The notes: a model not told the origin generated them from the letters alone. DNA of 39,963 nucleotides from Lamprocystis purpurea DSM 4197 (GCF_000379525.1 NZ_KB902474.1:193574-233536), one strand, 5' to 3'. Counted from the first letter of the stretch, positions 23,511-31,238 are shown. Numbers and translations are program-made.

Positions 23511-25058
23511 TCACTCCCGCACGCAGGCGATCACCGCCTCCGCGATAAGGTCCTGCGCGGACTCGCTCAGGTCCGCATGCATCGGCAGGCTGATGACCCT
23601 GGCGGCGAGTCGGGCCGCAACCGGCGTGCAGTCCGGGCAACAGAGATGCTGGTAAGCGGGCTGGACATTGAGCGGGATCGGGTAGTGCACCGCGCTCGGA
23701 ATGCCGCGTGACTGGAGCGCATCGACCACGCCGTCCCGGTTGGGGACCTGCAGGGTGTATTGAGCAAAGACACAGGTGCGGTCCGGGCGAATGACGGGGG
23801 TGGTGATGTGCGGGGCGGCAGCGAACAATTCCGAATAGCGTCGGCCGATCGCGATGCGCCGCTCGATCTCCCAGTCGAAGCGGTCGAGTTTCGCCAGGAG
23901 CACCGCGCATTGTAGGGTATCCATGCGTCCGCCGACTCCGACGCGGGTGTGGACATAGCGCCGCGCTTGGCCATGCACGCGCAATTCGCGCATGGTCTGG
24001 GCCAGCTCCCCGTCATTGGTGAAGATGGCGCCGCCGTCGCCGTAACAGCCCAGCGGCTTGGACGGAAAGAAACTGGTGCAGCCGATGGTCGAGAGATTGC
24101 CGCTTTTGACTCCCCGGTAGCTGGCGCCGAAGCTCTGGGCCGCGTCCTCGATGACCGGCAGTCCGTAGGCCGCGGCGATGGTGTTGATGGCGTCCATATC
24201 CGCCGGCTGGCCGTAGAGCGCGACCGGAATGATCGCCTTGGTGGTCGAATTGATCGCGGCCTCGAGCTTATCGACGTTGATGTTGCAGGTGTCCGGTTCG
24301 ACATCGACAAAGACCGGCCGCGCGCCTACCAGACAGATGACTTCCGCGGTCGCCACGAAGGTGAAGGGCGTCGTGATGACCTCGTCACCGGGGCCGACGC
24401 CCAAGGCCATCAGGCTGATCAGGAGCGCCTCGGTTCCGGAGGCGACACTGATGCAGTGCGCGGCGCCGGTGTAGGCTTGCAGCCGCTGTTCCAATTCCTC
24501 CATCTCCGGCCCCAGGATATAGCGGCCGTGATGCAGCACCCGGTGGATCTGCGCCTCCAATTGGGGGCGAATGGCTGCTTGCTGAGCGGGCAGATCAATG
24601 AAGTCGATCCGCCGCACGGCCGGCGGGAGCGCCAGATAGCCGGCGGGACTGATCGCCTGTTCCGCATGAGCGGCCACGAAAATTTCATCGCGCGTCAGAA
24701 TCTTGACCGCGCCGCGGGGCAGGCGATCCAAGGCGTTCAACAAACGCTCACGGGCCGGATCGGGCGCGTCGAAGCGCGCGAAATCCCCGCCCAGGGCGGC
24801 GAGCCATTGCTTGTCCTGGGTGAAGCACTCGAGCCGTTGCCTGGCAAGCCGCGTTTGCGCTTCAGCGACACGGTGCTCGGCCGTGTCCTGCAAGGCGCGC
24901 AGGACTCCATCCTCGTAGCTCTGGGCCGCGCCGGCATAGAGCCAGACGGTACCGTCCTCATCCAGACAACGGGTGATCGCTGCCGCTGCGTCGGGACTTG
25001 GCGCGGCCTCCGGGACACAGGCGGCGATGACGCAATCGGTATCGAGCAAAAGATCCAT
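23511..25058 (-). CDS. PIN-like domain fused to a WbpE-type sugar aminotransferase
   Basis: 515 residues from the ATG at 25058. Residues 1 to ~135 look like a PIN nuclease domain: LLLDTDCVIAA with acidic residues 6 and 8, Glu49/Asp50, and KILTRDEIF with Asp124, which matches the last strand of VapC-like proteins. From residue 151 (IDFIDLPAQQAAI) it is a complete DegT/DnrJ/EryC1/StrS aminotransferase: Asp305 (VIEDAAQSFGAS) and the PLP lysine Lys334 (SFFPSKPLGCYGDGG). Its closest match from memory is WbpE, which makes UDP-2-acetamido-3-amino-2,3-dideoxyglucuronate. The frame is unbroken across the junction. It is convergent with the gmd-fcl operon and follows the DUF302 gene by 34 bases. Confidence 0.88.
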   Translation of the reverse strand: MDLLLDTDCVIAACVPEAAPSPDAAAAITRCLDEDGTVWLYAGAAQSYEDGVLRALQDTAEHRVAEAQTRLARQRLECFTQDKQWLAALGGDFARFDAPDPARERLLNALDRLPRGAVKILTRDEIFVAAHAEQAISPAGYLALPPAVRRIDFIDLPAQQAAIRPQLEAQIHRVLHHGRYILGPEMEELEQRLQAYTGAAHCISVASGTEALLISLMALGVGPGDEVITTPFTFVATAEVICLVGARPVFVDVEPDTCNINVDKLEAAINSTTKAIIPVALYGQPADMDAINTIAAAYGLPVIEDAAQSFGASYRGVKSGNLSTIGCTSFFPSKPLGCYGDGGAIFTNDGELAQTMRELRVHGQARRYVHTRVGVGGRMDTLQCAVLLAKLDRFDWEIERRIAIGRRYSELFAAAPHITTPVIRPDRTCVFAQYTLQVPNRDGVVDALQSRGIPSAVHYPIPLNVQPAYQHLCCPDCTPVAARLAARVISLPMHADLSESAQDLIAEAVIACVRE

Positions 25059-25092
25059 GGTTGGGAATTCCTCGTGATGTGGGTCGGAGTGA

Positions 25093-25563
25093 CTACCAAC
25101 TCGCCGCCGCCCCGGCAATCTCTTTCAACATGGTCGCGACCCGGGCCATGACCGGGCTGCCCGCGACCTGGTCCTGGGGTATTTCGCGGTGCACCACATA
25201 GGTCGTTCCCGATGCGCCGGGCAGAGTGTAGAGGCCGATGATGAAGGGGCAGTTGACCAGGCGTGCGGGGTCTTCACTGGTCATTTCGCGCGACAGGACG
25301 GCGCTGCAAAACTCGACCGACTCGGCGCGCTGGTAGATGGGTTGTTCCTGACCCAGGTCTTTGCCGGTGCGCTCCAGCATCTCGGACAGGTGCATGACAT
25401 TGTTGATGGACATGCCCCGCTCCTCGATAGCCAGCTTGAGCGCATCGAGCACATCGTCGAATCCGGCCTGGCTCGGGTAGACGGCATAGCCGGGTCCGGC
25501 CGCGGCCAGGGTCGGGATCAGAACCATGATCAAGAGGATCAGCCGCCGCGCGAGGCTCTGCAT
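25093..25563 (-). CDS. Exported DUF302 protein
   Basis: 156 residues from the ATG at 25563, which gives a clear signal peptide (MQSLARRLILLIMVLIPTLAAA). The mature part is a DUF302 domain (DDVLDALKLAIEERGMSINN, then a central EFCSAVLSREM and VNCPFIIGLYTLPG). DUF302 proteins are small periplasmic or cytoplasmic proteins of unclear function, common in sulfur-oxidising bacteria. Two cysteines remain in the mature protein. The gene is 34 bases upstream of the PIN-aminotransferase gene and may be cotranscribed with it. Confidence 0.88.
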   Translation of the reverse strand: MQSLARRLILLIMVLIPTLAAAGPGYAVYPSQAGFDDVLDALKLAIEERGMSINNVMHLSEMLERTGKDLGQEQPIYQRAESVEFCSAVLSREMTSEDPARLVNCPFIIGLYTLPGASGTTYVVHREIPQDQVAGSPVMARVATMLKEIAGAAASW

Positions 25564-25653
25564 GAGTGGTGACCTTTCAGTTGCACTGGTGGGCGGGGGC
25601 GGTCGGGGCAACCCGCGCCCTCGCGATCGACGCGGGTTGTCGGGAGGCTCGGT

Positions 25654-26142
25654 TCAGTATTGATTCATCGGCCGGAACGCGGGGGCCGAGGGCCATTCCG
25701 TGGTGGGTGCCGAGGCCGGCGGTTTGGCCGGTCGCTGGGCAGTCTCCAGTTCCTCGATGCGGCGCTTGAGTGCATCGATTTCATGCTGACTCGCCGAATT
25801 GTCCACGGCCGGCGCGCTCGGTCCCGCGGCCGGTGGTGTCAGCGCCGGTGCCCCTAAGTAACCCGGTGCGCCGTAGCCGTAACCCGGATAGCCATAACCC
25901 GGTGCCCCGAAGGGTGCGCTCCAGGGACCCCCGCCATAGCCGCCGTAAGGGCCGCCCCAGGGGCCGTCGTAGTAATCGTCGTAACGATCGCGGTTACCCC
26001 CCATCCAGCGCCCGGGGTTCATCATATTCCCGAAGTCGAATCCCTGCGCGATTGGCGTATAGAGACTGGAGCCGACCAGGGCAGCGAGCGAGAGTGCGCC
26101 GAATGTCTTGGCAAACGGCATCTTAGCGAAGGCTAGGGTCAC
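25654..26142 (-). CDS. Secreted Gly/Tyr/Pro-rich protein, sulfur-globule-protein-like
   Basis: 162 residues from a GTG at 26142, supported by a strong GGAGG ribosome site; an ATG at 26121 has none. A signal peptide ends near SSLYTPIAQG. The mature protein is rich in Gly, Tyr, Pro and Trp (YDGPWGGPYGGYGGGPW, GYGYPGYGYGAPGY), the composition of the envelope proteins of periplasmic sulfur globules in Chromatiaceae. Unlike classical Sgp proteins it ends with a short heptad-like helix (HEIDALKRRIEELETAQ) and a Pro-rich tail. Identification is by composition only; other structural or matrix roles are possible. Confidence 0.7.
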   Translation of the reverse strand: MTLAFAKMPFAKTFGALSLAALVGSSLYTPIAQGFDFGNMMNPGRWMGGNRDRYDDYYDGPWGGPYGGYGGGPWSAPFGAPGYGYPGYGYGAPGYLGAPALTPPAAGPSAPAVDNSASQHEIDALKRRIEELETAQRPAKPPASAPTTEWPSAPAFRPMNQY

Positions 26143-26243
26143 GGCGGGCTTCCTCCAGGGTTATTGCTTTATTGACGAGCGGCCGACATCCACGCGTTTC
26201 TAACACTCAAGCGTGCAGTGGGTCAACGGCGATCCGACTCAAT

Positions 26244-26350
26244 GCCGGCCAGCGGCGTGCGTAGTCAGGGCTTCCAGCCCTGACGGTCAGGCCAGGATGG
26301 CCTGACTACGCACCCGGCGAGCCCAAGTGGCCGGAATCTTGATCGAGGCC
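26244..26350. mobile_element. MITE-like element, family A copy 3, overlapping hypB
   Basis: Copy of the element at 5143 with both REP-like hairpins. The arm at 26329-26350 is complete; the other is shortened at 26244. It overlaps the 3' end of hypB: codons 308-321 and the stop lie in the element, and the TAG is the GTAG head of the REP unit read from the - strand. Confidence 0.85.
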
Positions 26351-27271
26351 ATCGTGCCCATGCTGGTGTGCGTGCCCGTGGTGAGCATGATCACGGACAT
26401 GATCATGGTGATGATGCGTGTGTCCATGACCGCTGACCGACTCGGTGGCCGTTCCGGCCGCGGCGTGCAGTCGCGACCCGTCCGGCGCAATGGCGGGGCG
26501 CAGGGTGCGGCCTTGTTCCAGACGGGCCCGCTGGGCGGTCAGTTCGTCTTGCAGCCAGTGCAGCCAGGGTTCCAGTTGACCGGCACCGCGGGTGGAGACG
26601 ACCGCGAAGGGCGCCGCGGTGGCCAGGTCCCGCAGATAGTGCTCGGCGCGATCGGGGACGAACTCGGGCAGCACGCTCAGCAGGTCCGCTTTGGTGCAGA
26701 GCACCAGATCCGCCGCACGGAACATGACCGGATACTTGGCCGGCTTATCGTCGCCCTCGGGAACCGAAAGCAGGGTGACGTTGCGGTGCTGGCCCAGGTC
26801 GAAGCTGGCCGGGCACACCAGGTTACCGACGTTCTCGATGAACAGGATGTCGATGCCGCTCAGGTCCAGATGGTGAAGTGCATCGTGGACCATGTGCGCA
26901 TCCAGATGACAGGCGCTGCCGGTGGCGATCTGAATCGCCGGAACGCCCTTGGCGCGGATGCGCACGGCATCGTTCTCGGTCTCCAGATCGCCCTCGATCA
27001 CCGCGATGCGCAATTGGCTGCCCAGGGCGTCGATGGTCGCCTCGAGCAGGCTGGTCTTGCCGGCCCCCGGAGAGGACATCAGGTTCAGTGCCAGCACCCC
27101 GTGGTGATCGAAATGTTCCCGGTTATGGGCCGCCTGATGGTCGTTTTCGGCGAGCAGTCCGGTGAGGACAGTGACCGCCGCCCGGCCGTCCTCGGTGCGC
27201 CCGAGTTTGCCGTCGGCGCGCACCAGGTGCGCGTTGCCGGGGGTGATGTTACAGCCGCAAGTGTCACACAT
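26306..27271 (-). CDS. hypB: Hydrogenase nickel-insertion GTPase
   Basis: 321 residues. The N-terminal high-affinity nickel motif is MCDTCGC (Cys2, 5, 7). The GTPase domain has the P-loop SSPGAGKTS (66-74), IEGDLETENDA and ENVGNLVCPA, with CTKAD as the base-recognition motif. HypB hydrolyses GTP and, with HypA, loads nickel into [NiFe] hydrogenases. A His-rich stretch (14 of 28 residues, 281-308) sits at the C-terminus instead of the more usual position near the N-terminus. The last 14 residues and the stop are encoded by the repeat element. It follows hypA by 86 bases. Confidence 0.96.
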   Translation of the reverse strand: MCDTCGCNITPGNAHLVRADGKLGRTEDGRAAVTVLTGLLAENDHQAAHNREHFDHHGVLALNLMSSPGAGKTSLLEATIDALGSQLRIAVIEGDLETENDAVRIRAKGVPAIQIATGSACHLDAHMVHDALHHLDLSGIDILFIENVGNLVCPASFDLGQHRNVTLLSVPEGDDKPAKYPVMFRAADLVLCTKADLLSVLPEFVPDRAEHYLRDLATAAPFAVVSTRGAGQLEPWLHWLQDELTAQRARLEQGRTLRPAIAPDGSRLHAAAGTATESVSGHGHTHHHHDHVRDHAHHGHAHQHGHDGLDQDSGHLGSPGA

Positions 27272-27357
27272 ATTGTTATCCTCCTCGTCGGTGGTTGGCC
27301 GGAGCGAAACGGCGGACCTGAGGCTGCGAGTCTAACCCATTCGCGCCGCCGCAGGCG

Positions 27358-27726
27358 TCAGGAGGCCGGCTCCGTCCTGTCCGGGATGGTCATCTCCAGT
27401 TGCGCCAGCAGCAGCTCATCGCCGCTCACCAGCCGGGTCTGAAAACTGCCGCAGGCGGCACAGAGCAAGCGATTGGGGGCGGCCGGCGATTCGACGCCGC
27501 AGACCGTGCAGTGCACACGCACCTCGGCGGTCTCGATCACCAGTTCGGCGGTTTCGGCGATCGTGCCCGCCGCGGCCAGGGTGTAGGCATGCTGGATCAG
27601 CACCGGCTCGACCCCGGAGAGCGGACCGACCTTGAGCAGGATGCGCTCCACCCGCGTGGCGCCGTGGTTGCGGGCGATCCCCTCGACCTGATCGAGCAGG
27701 GCCTGGCAGATGGAGAGTTCATGCAT
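27358..27726 (-). CDS. hypA: Hydrogenase nickel-insertion protein
   Basis: 122 residues from the ATG at 27726 (MHELSICQALLDQVEGIARN). The nickel site uses the N-terminal Met-His-Glu; the zinc site is formed by Cys73, Cys76, Cys89 and Cys92 (CTVC and CAAC). HypA hands nickel to hydrogenase large subunits together with HypB, in the cytoplasm. The gene overlaps the end of the upstream membrane-protein gene by a few bases, so it is probably in the cysG operon. No hydrogenase structural genes or hypC-F lie in the window. Confidence 0.96.
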   Translation of the reverse strand: MHELSICQALLDQVEGIARNHGATRVERILLKVGPLSGVEPVLIQHAYTLAAAGTIAETAELVIETAEVRVHCTVCGVESPAAPNRLLCAACGSFQTRLVSGDELLLAQLEMTIPDRTEPAS

Positions 27727-28336
27727 GATGAGCGTCCCTGGGGAGCGCGCCGACGAGCAGCAAGACACCGACCATACCCAGCGTGGCCCCGGTCAGGCTG
27801 ATCCAGGTCAACCCGGTCCAGGCCCCGAAAGCCAGCAAGATGAGGGCAGTCAGGCTGCCGTTCAGCGTCGCCGACAGGTGCCGCAGCAGCGCGGACGGCG
27901 TCACCCGGCACCAGGCGGCCTGGCGGCGCAACGGCGCCGCGGCCAGCGGCCAGCCAAGCCCCAGGAGTGACAACCCGGCGAGCACGCGCCAGCCGGCTTC
28001 GGCATCGCCGAGCAGAGCGAATCCGATGAAACCGCCGCCGAGCCCGAGTGTGATCGCCAGCAGGGTCTGTCGCGGGTAGCCCGGCGCCGACATCCGGCAG
28101 TGCTCCGGCAGCCGGTCCGCCAGGGCGGCCAGTGCCAGGGTCGCCAGGCCCTGGATCAGGAGCAGCAGCGACCAGGGCCAGGTGTGCGCACCGCCCAGGA
28201 GCGGCACCAGGGCGGCGAGCATCAGGATCAGCACCCCGGCACCGGCGGGCGCCAGCGCCGGGCGCGCCCGCAGCGCGCGCCCGAGGCGCGTCCCGCCGCC
28301 GCCGTCTTTCCGACCATAGGGGATGGCGAGGCACAT
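27719..28336 (-). CDS. Polytopic membrane protein with a HypC-like N-terminus
   Basis: 205 residues. After a basic leader there are five or six hydrophobic helices (VLILMLAALVPLL, PWSLLLLIQGLATLALA, LLAITLGLGGGFIGFALLG, GATLGMVGVLLLVGAL). I recognise no transporter family. The first six residues, MCLAIP, are exactly the conserved start of HypC, the hydrogenase chaperone whose Cys2 is essential, but the rest is not HypC. It starts four bases after the cysG stop and its end overlaps hypA. It may be a hypC start fused to another gene by deletion, or a coincidence. Confidence 0.75.
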   Translation of the reverse strand: MCLAIPYGRKDGGGGTRLGRALRARPALAPAGAGVLILMLAALVPLLGGAHTWPWSLLLLIQGLATLALAALADRLPEHCRMSAPGYPRQTLLAITLGLGGGFIGFALLGDAEAGWRVLAGLSLLGLGWPLAAAPLRRQAAWCRVTPSALLRHLSATLNGSLTALILLAFGAWTGLTWISLTGATLGMVGVLLLVGALPRDAHHA

Positions 28337-28339
28337 GGA

Positions 28340-29776
28340 TCAGTGCTCGGCCAGGATCGGCGTCGTGGCGCCCTGGCGCGGGTCCTCGAAGGTGCGGAAC
28401 CAGGAGAGCTTGTCGCGCAGTTTGACGACCTCGCCGACGATGATCAGGGTCGGTGGTTTGGGCGGGTCCGCCTCCACGACGCCGAGAATGTCGGACAGGG
28501 TGCCGGTGTAGACGCGCTGCATGTGGGTGGTGCCCTGCTGCACCAGGGCCACCGGCATCGCCGGGGCGACGCCATGCGCGATCAACTCCCGGACGATGAT
28601 CGGCAGTCCGACCAGGCCCATATAAAACACAATCGTTTGGCCTGGCTGCGCGAGCTGGGTCCAGTTGAGGTTGATGCTGCCGTCCTTGAGGTGCCCGGTG
28701 ACGAAGGTCACCGACTGGGCATAATCGCGGTGCGTCAGGGGGATACCGGCATAGGCGGCGCAGCCCGAGGCGGCGGTGATGCCGGGGATGACCTGGAACG
28801 GAATCCCCTCGGCGGCCAGGGTGTCGATCTCCTCGCCGCCGCGGCCGAAGATGAAGGGGTCGCCGCCCTTGAGCCGCAGCACCCGGTGCCCGTCGCGCGC
28901 CAGATCGGCGAGCATCCGGTTGATCTCTTCCTGGCGCATCACGTGATTGTTGCGCTCCTTGCCCACATAGATCCGCCGTGCGTCACGCCGCGTCATGGCG
29001 AGGATGGGTTCGGCGACCAACCGGTCGTAGACCACCACGTCCGCCTGCTGCATGAGCCGCAGGGCACGGAAGGTCAGGAGGTCGGGGTCGCCGGGGCCGG
29101 CGCCCACCAGATAGACCTCACCCAGGTCGTGATCGAGTGCGCCGGGAGCCAGTTCGCGCTCGATCGCCGCCTCGGCTTCTTCGACCTGACCGGCGAAGAT
29201 GCGTTCGGCGACGGCGCCCTCCAGCACCCGATCCCAGAAATGGCGACGGTCGCGCTGGTCGCTGAAACGGTCCTTGACCCGCGTGCGGTAGCGGCCGCAC
29301 AGGTCGGCCAGCCGGCCATAGCCGGCGGGGATCAGCGCTTCCAGCCGGGTGCGCAGCAGTCGCGCCAGCACCGGGGAGGTCTTGCCGCTGGAGACGGCGA
29401 CGATCACCGGCGCCCGGTCGATGATGGACGGCAGCAGGAAGGTGCAGGCGTCCGGGTCATCGACGACGTTCACCGGAATGTCCTGCGCCTTGGCGAGCGT
29501 GGCGATCTGCCGGTTCACCGTCGCGTCGTCGGTGGCGGCAATGACCAGTTTCATGCCGCGGACATCGGTGGGCTCGAAGGGACGGGGCTGGTGCCTGAAT
29601 TCCCCCGCCTGGGCCTGACGGGTCAGGGTCTCGGTGAGTTGGGGAGAGACCAGGGTCACGGCCGCGCCGGCGCGCAGCAGACTCGTCAGTTTGCGCTGCG
29701 CGGTCGCGCCGCCGCCCACCACCAGGCAGGGTCGGTCCGCAACGGAGAGAAAGACTGGAAGGAATTCAAGGGTCAT
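28340..29776 (-). CDS. cysG: Siroheme synthase, trifunctional
   Basis: 478 residues. The N-terminal third is precorrin-2 dehydrogenase/ferrochelatase (LVVGGGATAQRKLTSLLRAG NAD site; a conserved dimer segment), and from about residue 215 the uroporphyrinogen-III methyltransferase domain (VYLVGAGPGDPDLLTFRALR, then RLKGGDPFIFGRGGEEI, then GITAASGCAAYAGIPLTHRD). The protein makes siroheme from uroporphyrinogen III, needed for sulfite and nitrite reductases, including the reverse-acting dissimilatory sulfite reductase of purple sulfur bacteria. It leads a run of close genes: membrane protein, hypA, hypB. It is divergent from a rhodanese gene. Confidence 0.97.
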   Translation of the reverse strand: MTLEFLPVFLSVADRPCLVVGGGATAQRKLTSLLRAGAAVTLVSPQLTETLTRQAQAGEFRHQPRPFEPTDVRGMKLVIAATDDATVNRQIATLAKAQDIPVNVVDDPDACTFLLPSIIDRAPVIVAVSSGKTSPVLARLLRTRLEALIPAGYGRLADLCGRYRTRVKDRFSDQRDRRHFWDRVLEGAVAERIFAGQVEEAEAAIERELAPGALDHDLGEVYLVGAGPGDPDLLTFRALRLMQQADVVVYDRLVAEPILAMTRRDARRIYVGKERNNHVMRQEEINRMLADLARDGHRVLRLKGGDPFIFGRGGEEIDTLAAEGIPFQVIPGITAASGCAAYAGIPLTHRDYAQSVTFVTGHLKDGSINLNWTQLAQPGQTIVFYMGLVGLPIIVRELIAHGVAPAMPVALVQQGTTHMQRVYTGTLSDILGVVEADPPKPPTLIIVGEVVKLRDKLSWFRTFEDPRQGATTPILAEH

Positions 29777-29800
29777 GGACTTCGGGCACCAGGTCGGCCG

Positions 29801-29829
29801 TTGAGTTATCAGTCTAAAGACCGTAATAT
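29801..29829 (+). promoter_or_regulatory. Candidate sigma-70 promoter of the rhodanese gene
   Basis: TTGAGT (29801) and TAATAT (29824) with a 17-base spacer, in the AT-rich region between divergent cysG and the rhodanese gene, 25 bases before the latter's start. Inferred from sequence only. Confidence 0.5.
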
Positions 29830-29854
29830 ACTTAAATACTTAGCATTCGCATAG

Positions 29855-30187
29855 GTGGAGCGCGTGGTCAACGAGATCGATTCAGAGTCGCTGCAACAGC
29901 GGATCGCCGCCGGGGAGGGCATTGTGTTACTCGACATCCGCACTCCGGCTGAAGTCGCCCAAGGGGTGATTCCGCAGGCGCAGTTGCTGCCGATGCACCT
30001 GCTGCCCCTGCGGCTGAACGAACTGCCGCAGGATCAGGATGTAATCATCTACTGCCGCAGTGGCGCACGGTCCTACCAGGCCTGTGCCTACATGATGCAG
30101 CAGGGCTGGGATCGGGTGATCAACCTGCGCGGCGGCATTATCGCCTGGGCCAGGCACGGCTACCCGATCGACTACCCTGAGCAGTAA
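29855..30187 (+). CDS. Single-domain rhodanese
   Basis: 110 residues. The start is a GTG at 29855; a second GTG at 29864 with GGTGGAG before it is possible. The active-site loop is CRSGAR with the catalytic Cys67, and the fold markers are VLLDIRTPAEVAQG and LRGGIIAWARHGYPI. It resembles GlpE/PspE-type thiosulfate or persulfide sulfurtransferases; six-residue loops of this kind act on sulfane sulfur. It is divergent from cysG and converges on folA with 13 bases between them. A role in sulfur transfer fits the host but the acceptor is unknown. Confidence 0.93.
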   Translation: MERVVNEIDSESLQQRIAAGEGIVLLDIRTPAEVAQGVIPQAQLLPMHLLPLRLNELPQDQDVIIYCRSGARSYQACAYMMQQGWDRVINLRGGIIAWARHGYPIDYPEQ

Positions 30188-30200
30188 GGAACCGTTCGGA

Positions 30201-30698
30201 TCACGCCCGCCCGCGGTGCAGTTCCAAAAAGGTCATGGGGATAGGGTTGCGCGCATCGGCCGGGTATTGGATGCGGCTGATCTCCCGCCAGGCGTCCGTC
30301 TCCCAGGGCGGAAACCAGGTATCGCCGTCGATCACCGCGTGCACCTGGGTGAGATAGAGCCGGTCCGCTCGCGGTAACGCCTGCGCATAGAGGCTGGCCC
30401 CGCCGACGATCATGAGTTGCGCTTCTTCCGCCGCCGCGGCGATGGCCGCATCCAGTGACCCGACCGCGGTGCAACCCGCGGCCTGGAACGCGGGATCATG
30501 GGTCAGGACCAGGTGCCGTCGTCGCGGCAAGGGTCCCGGCAGGGACTCCCAGGTGCGCCGACCCATGACGATGGTCTTGTCGAGCGTCAGGCGCCGGAAA
30601 TGGCCCAGATCCGCCGGCAGGCGCCAGGGCAGGGCGTTGCCGCGGCCGATGACGCCGTTAGCGGCGACGGCGGCAATCACGCACAGCAGGGGCGGCAA
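30201..30698 (-). CDS. folA: Dihydrofolate reductase
   Basis: 165 residues. It reduces dihydrofolate to tetrahydrofolate with NADPH. Family marks are VIAAVAANGVIGRGNALPWR, then MGRRTWESLP and MIVGGASLYAQALP. The start appears to be a TTG at 30698, two bases after the rsfS stop; a GTG at 30680 would cut into the first strand, so the TTG with translational coupling is preferred. The active-site acid is in the LPADLGHFRRLT segment. It is the last gene of the nadD-rsfS run. Confidence 0.96.
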   Translation of the reverse strand: MPPLLCVIAAVAANGVIGRGNALPWRLPADLGHFRRLTLDKTIVMGRRTWESLPGPLPRRRHLVLTHDPAFQAAGCTAVGSLDAAIAAAAEEAQLMIVGGASLYAQALPRADRLYLTQVHAVIDGDTWFPPWETDAWREISRIQYPADARNPIPMTFLELHRGRA

Positions 30699-30699
30699 C

Positions 30700-31056
30700 T
30701 CAGGAGGTCGCGGCGGCGGCTTCGGGAACCAGCGCGGGGGCGGACCACAGACGTTCCAGGTTGTAGAAGTCGCGCACCTTCGGGAGCATCACATGGACGA
30801 CCACGCCATTGAGGTCGACCAGTGCCCACTCACCCTCGTTCAGCCCTTCGGTACCCAGGGGCGCCTCTCCGGCTTCCTTGGAGCGGTAGGCGACGGTCTC
30901 GGCGATGGCCTTGACGTGCCGGTCGGAGGTCCCCGAGGCCACGATCATGTAGTCCGTGATGGCCGTTTTGCCGCGCACATCCATCACCTGGACATCTTTG
31001 GCCTTCATGTCGTCCAGGGTATCCACTACCAGTTGCCTGAGTTTTTCGAGCTGCAT
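30700..31056 (-). CDS. rsfS: Ribosome silencing factor
   Basis: 118 residues of the RsfS/Iojap family, which binds ribosomal protein L14 and blocks subunit joining when nutrients are low. Characteristic segments are LVVDTLDDMKAKDVQVMDVR, then TDYMIVASGTSDRHVKAI and EGEWALVDLNGVVVHVML. The C-terminal Ala/Pro tail is species specific. It follows nadD, its usual neighbour, after 182 bases, and rlmH, often next, is replaced here by folA. The GC-rich gap upstream contains only a small inverted repeat (GATCGATAGCGATC, after the nadD stop). Confidence 0.96.
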   Translation of the reverse strand: MQLEKLRQLVVDTLDDMKAKDVQVMDVRGKTAITDYMIVASGTSDRHVKAIAETVAYRSKEAGEAPLGTEGLNEGEWALVDLNGVVVHVMLPKVRDFYNLERLWSAPALVPEAAAATS

Positions 31057-31238
31057 GCGATCTCCTCTGCTTCGGATTCAAGGGGTGCGGGTGCACCGTT
31101 TCTAGAGAGTCAAAACGTCCTTGCGGGGTGCCGACGCAGACGGTGCAAACGTCTTCGCCCGGCGCGGCGCGCTGACTCGGGGGTCGGCGCCGGGGTCCGC
31201 CATCCACGGCGAACCCGAAAGACAGTGATCGATAGCGA

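Noticed and set aside
23511..25058. A stand-alone VapC toxin gene before the aminotransferase
   Set aside because: There is no stop, frameshift or good internal start between the PIN-like region and the aminotransferase, and no antitoxin gene upstream.
28100..29854. A long + strand open frame (584 codons)
   Set aside because: It is antisense to the membrane-protein gene and cysG; the translation is rich in Gln, Gly and Arg with no domain, typical of GC-rich antisense frames.
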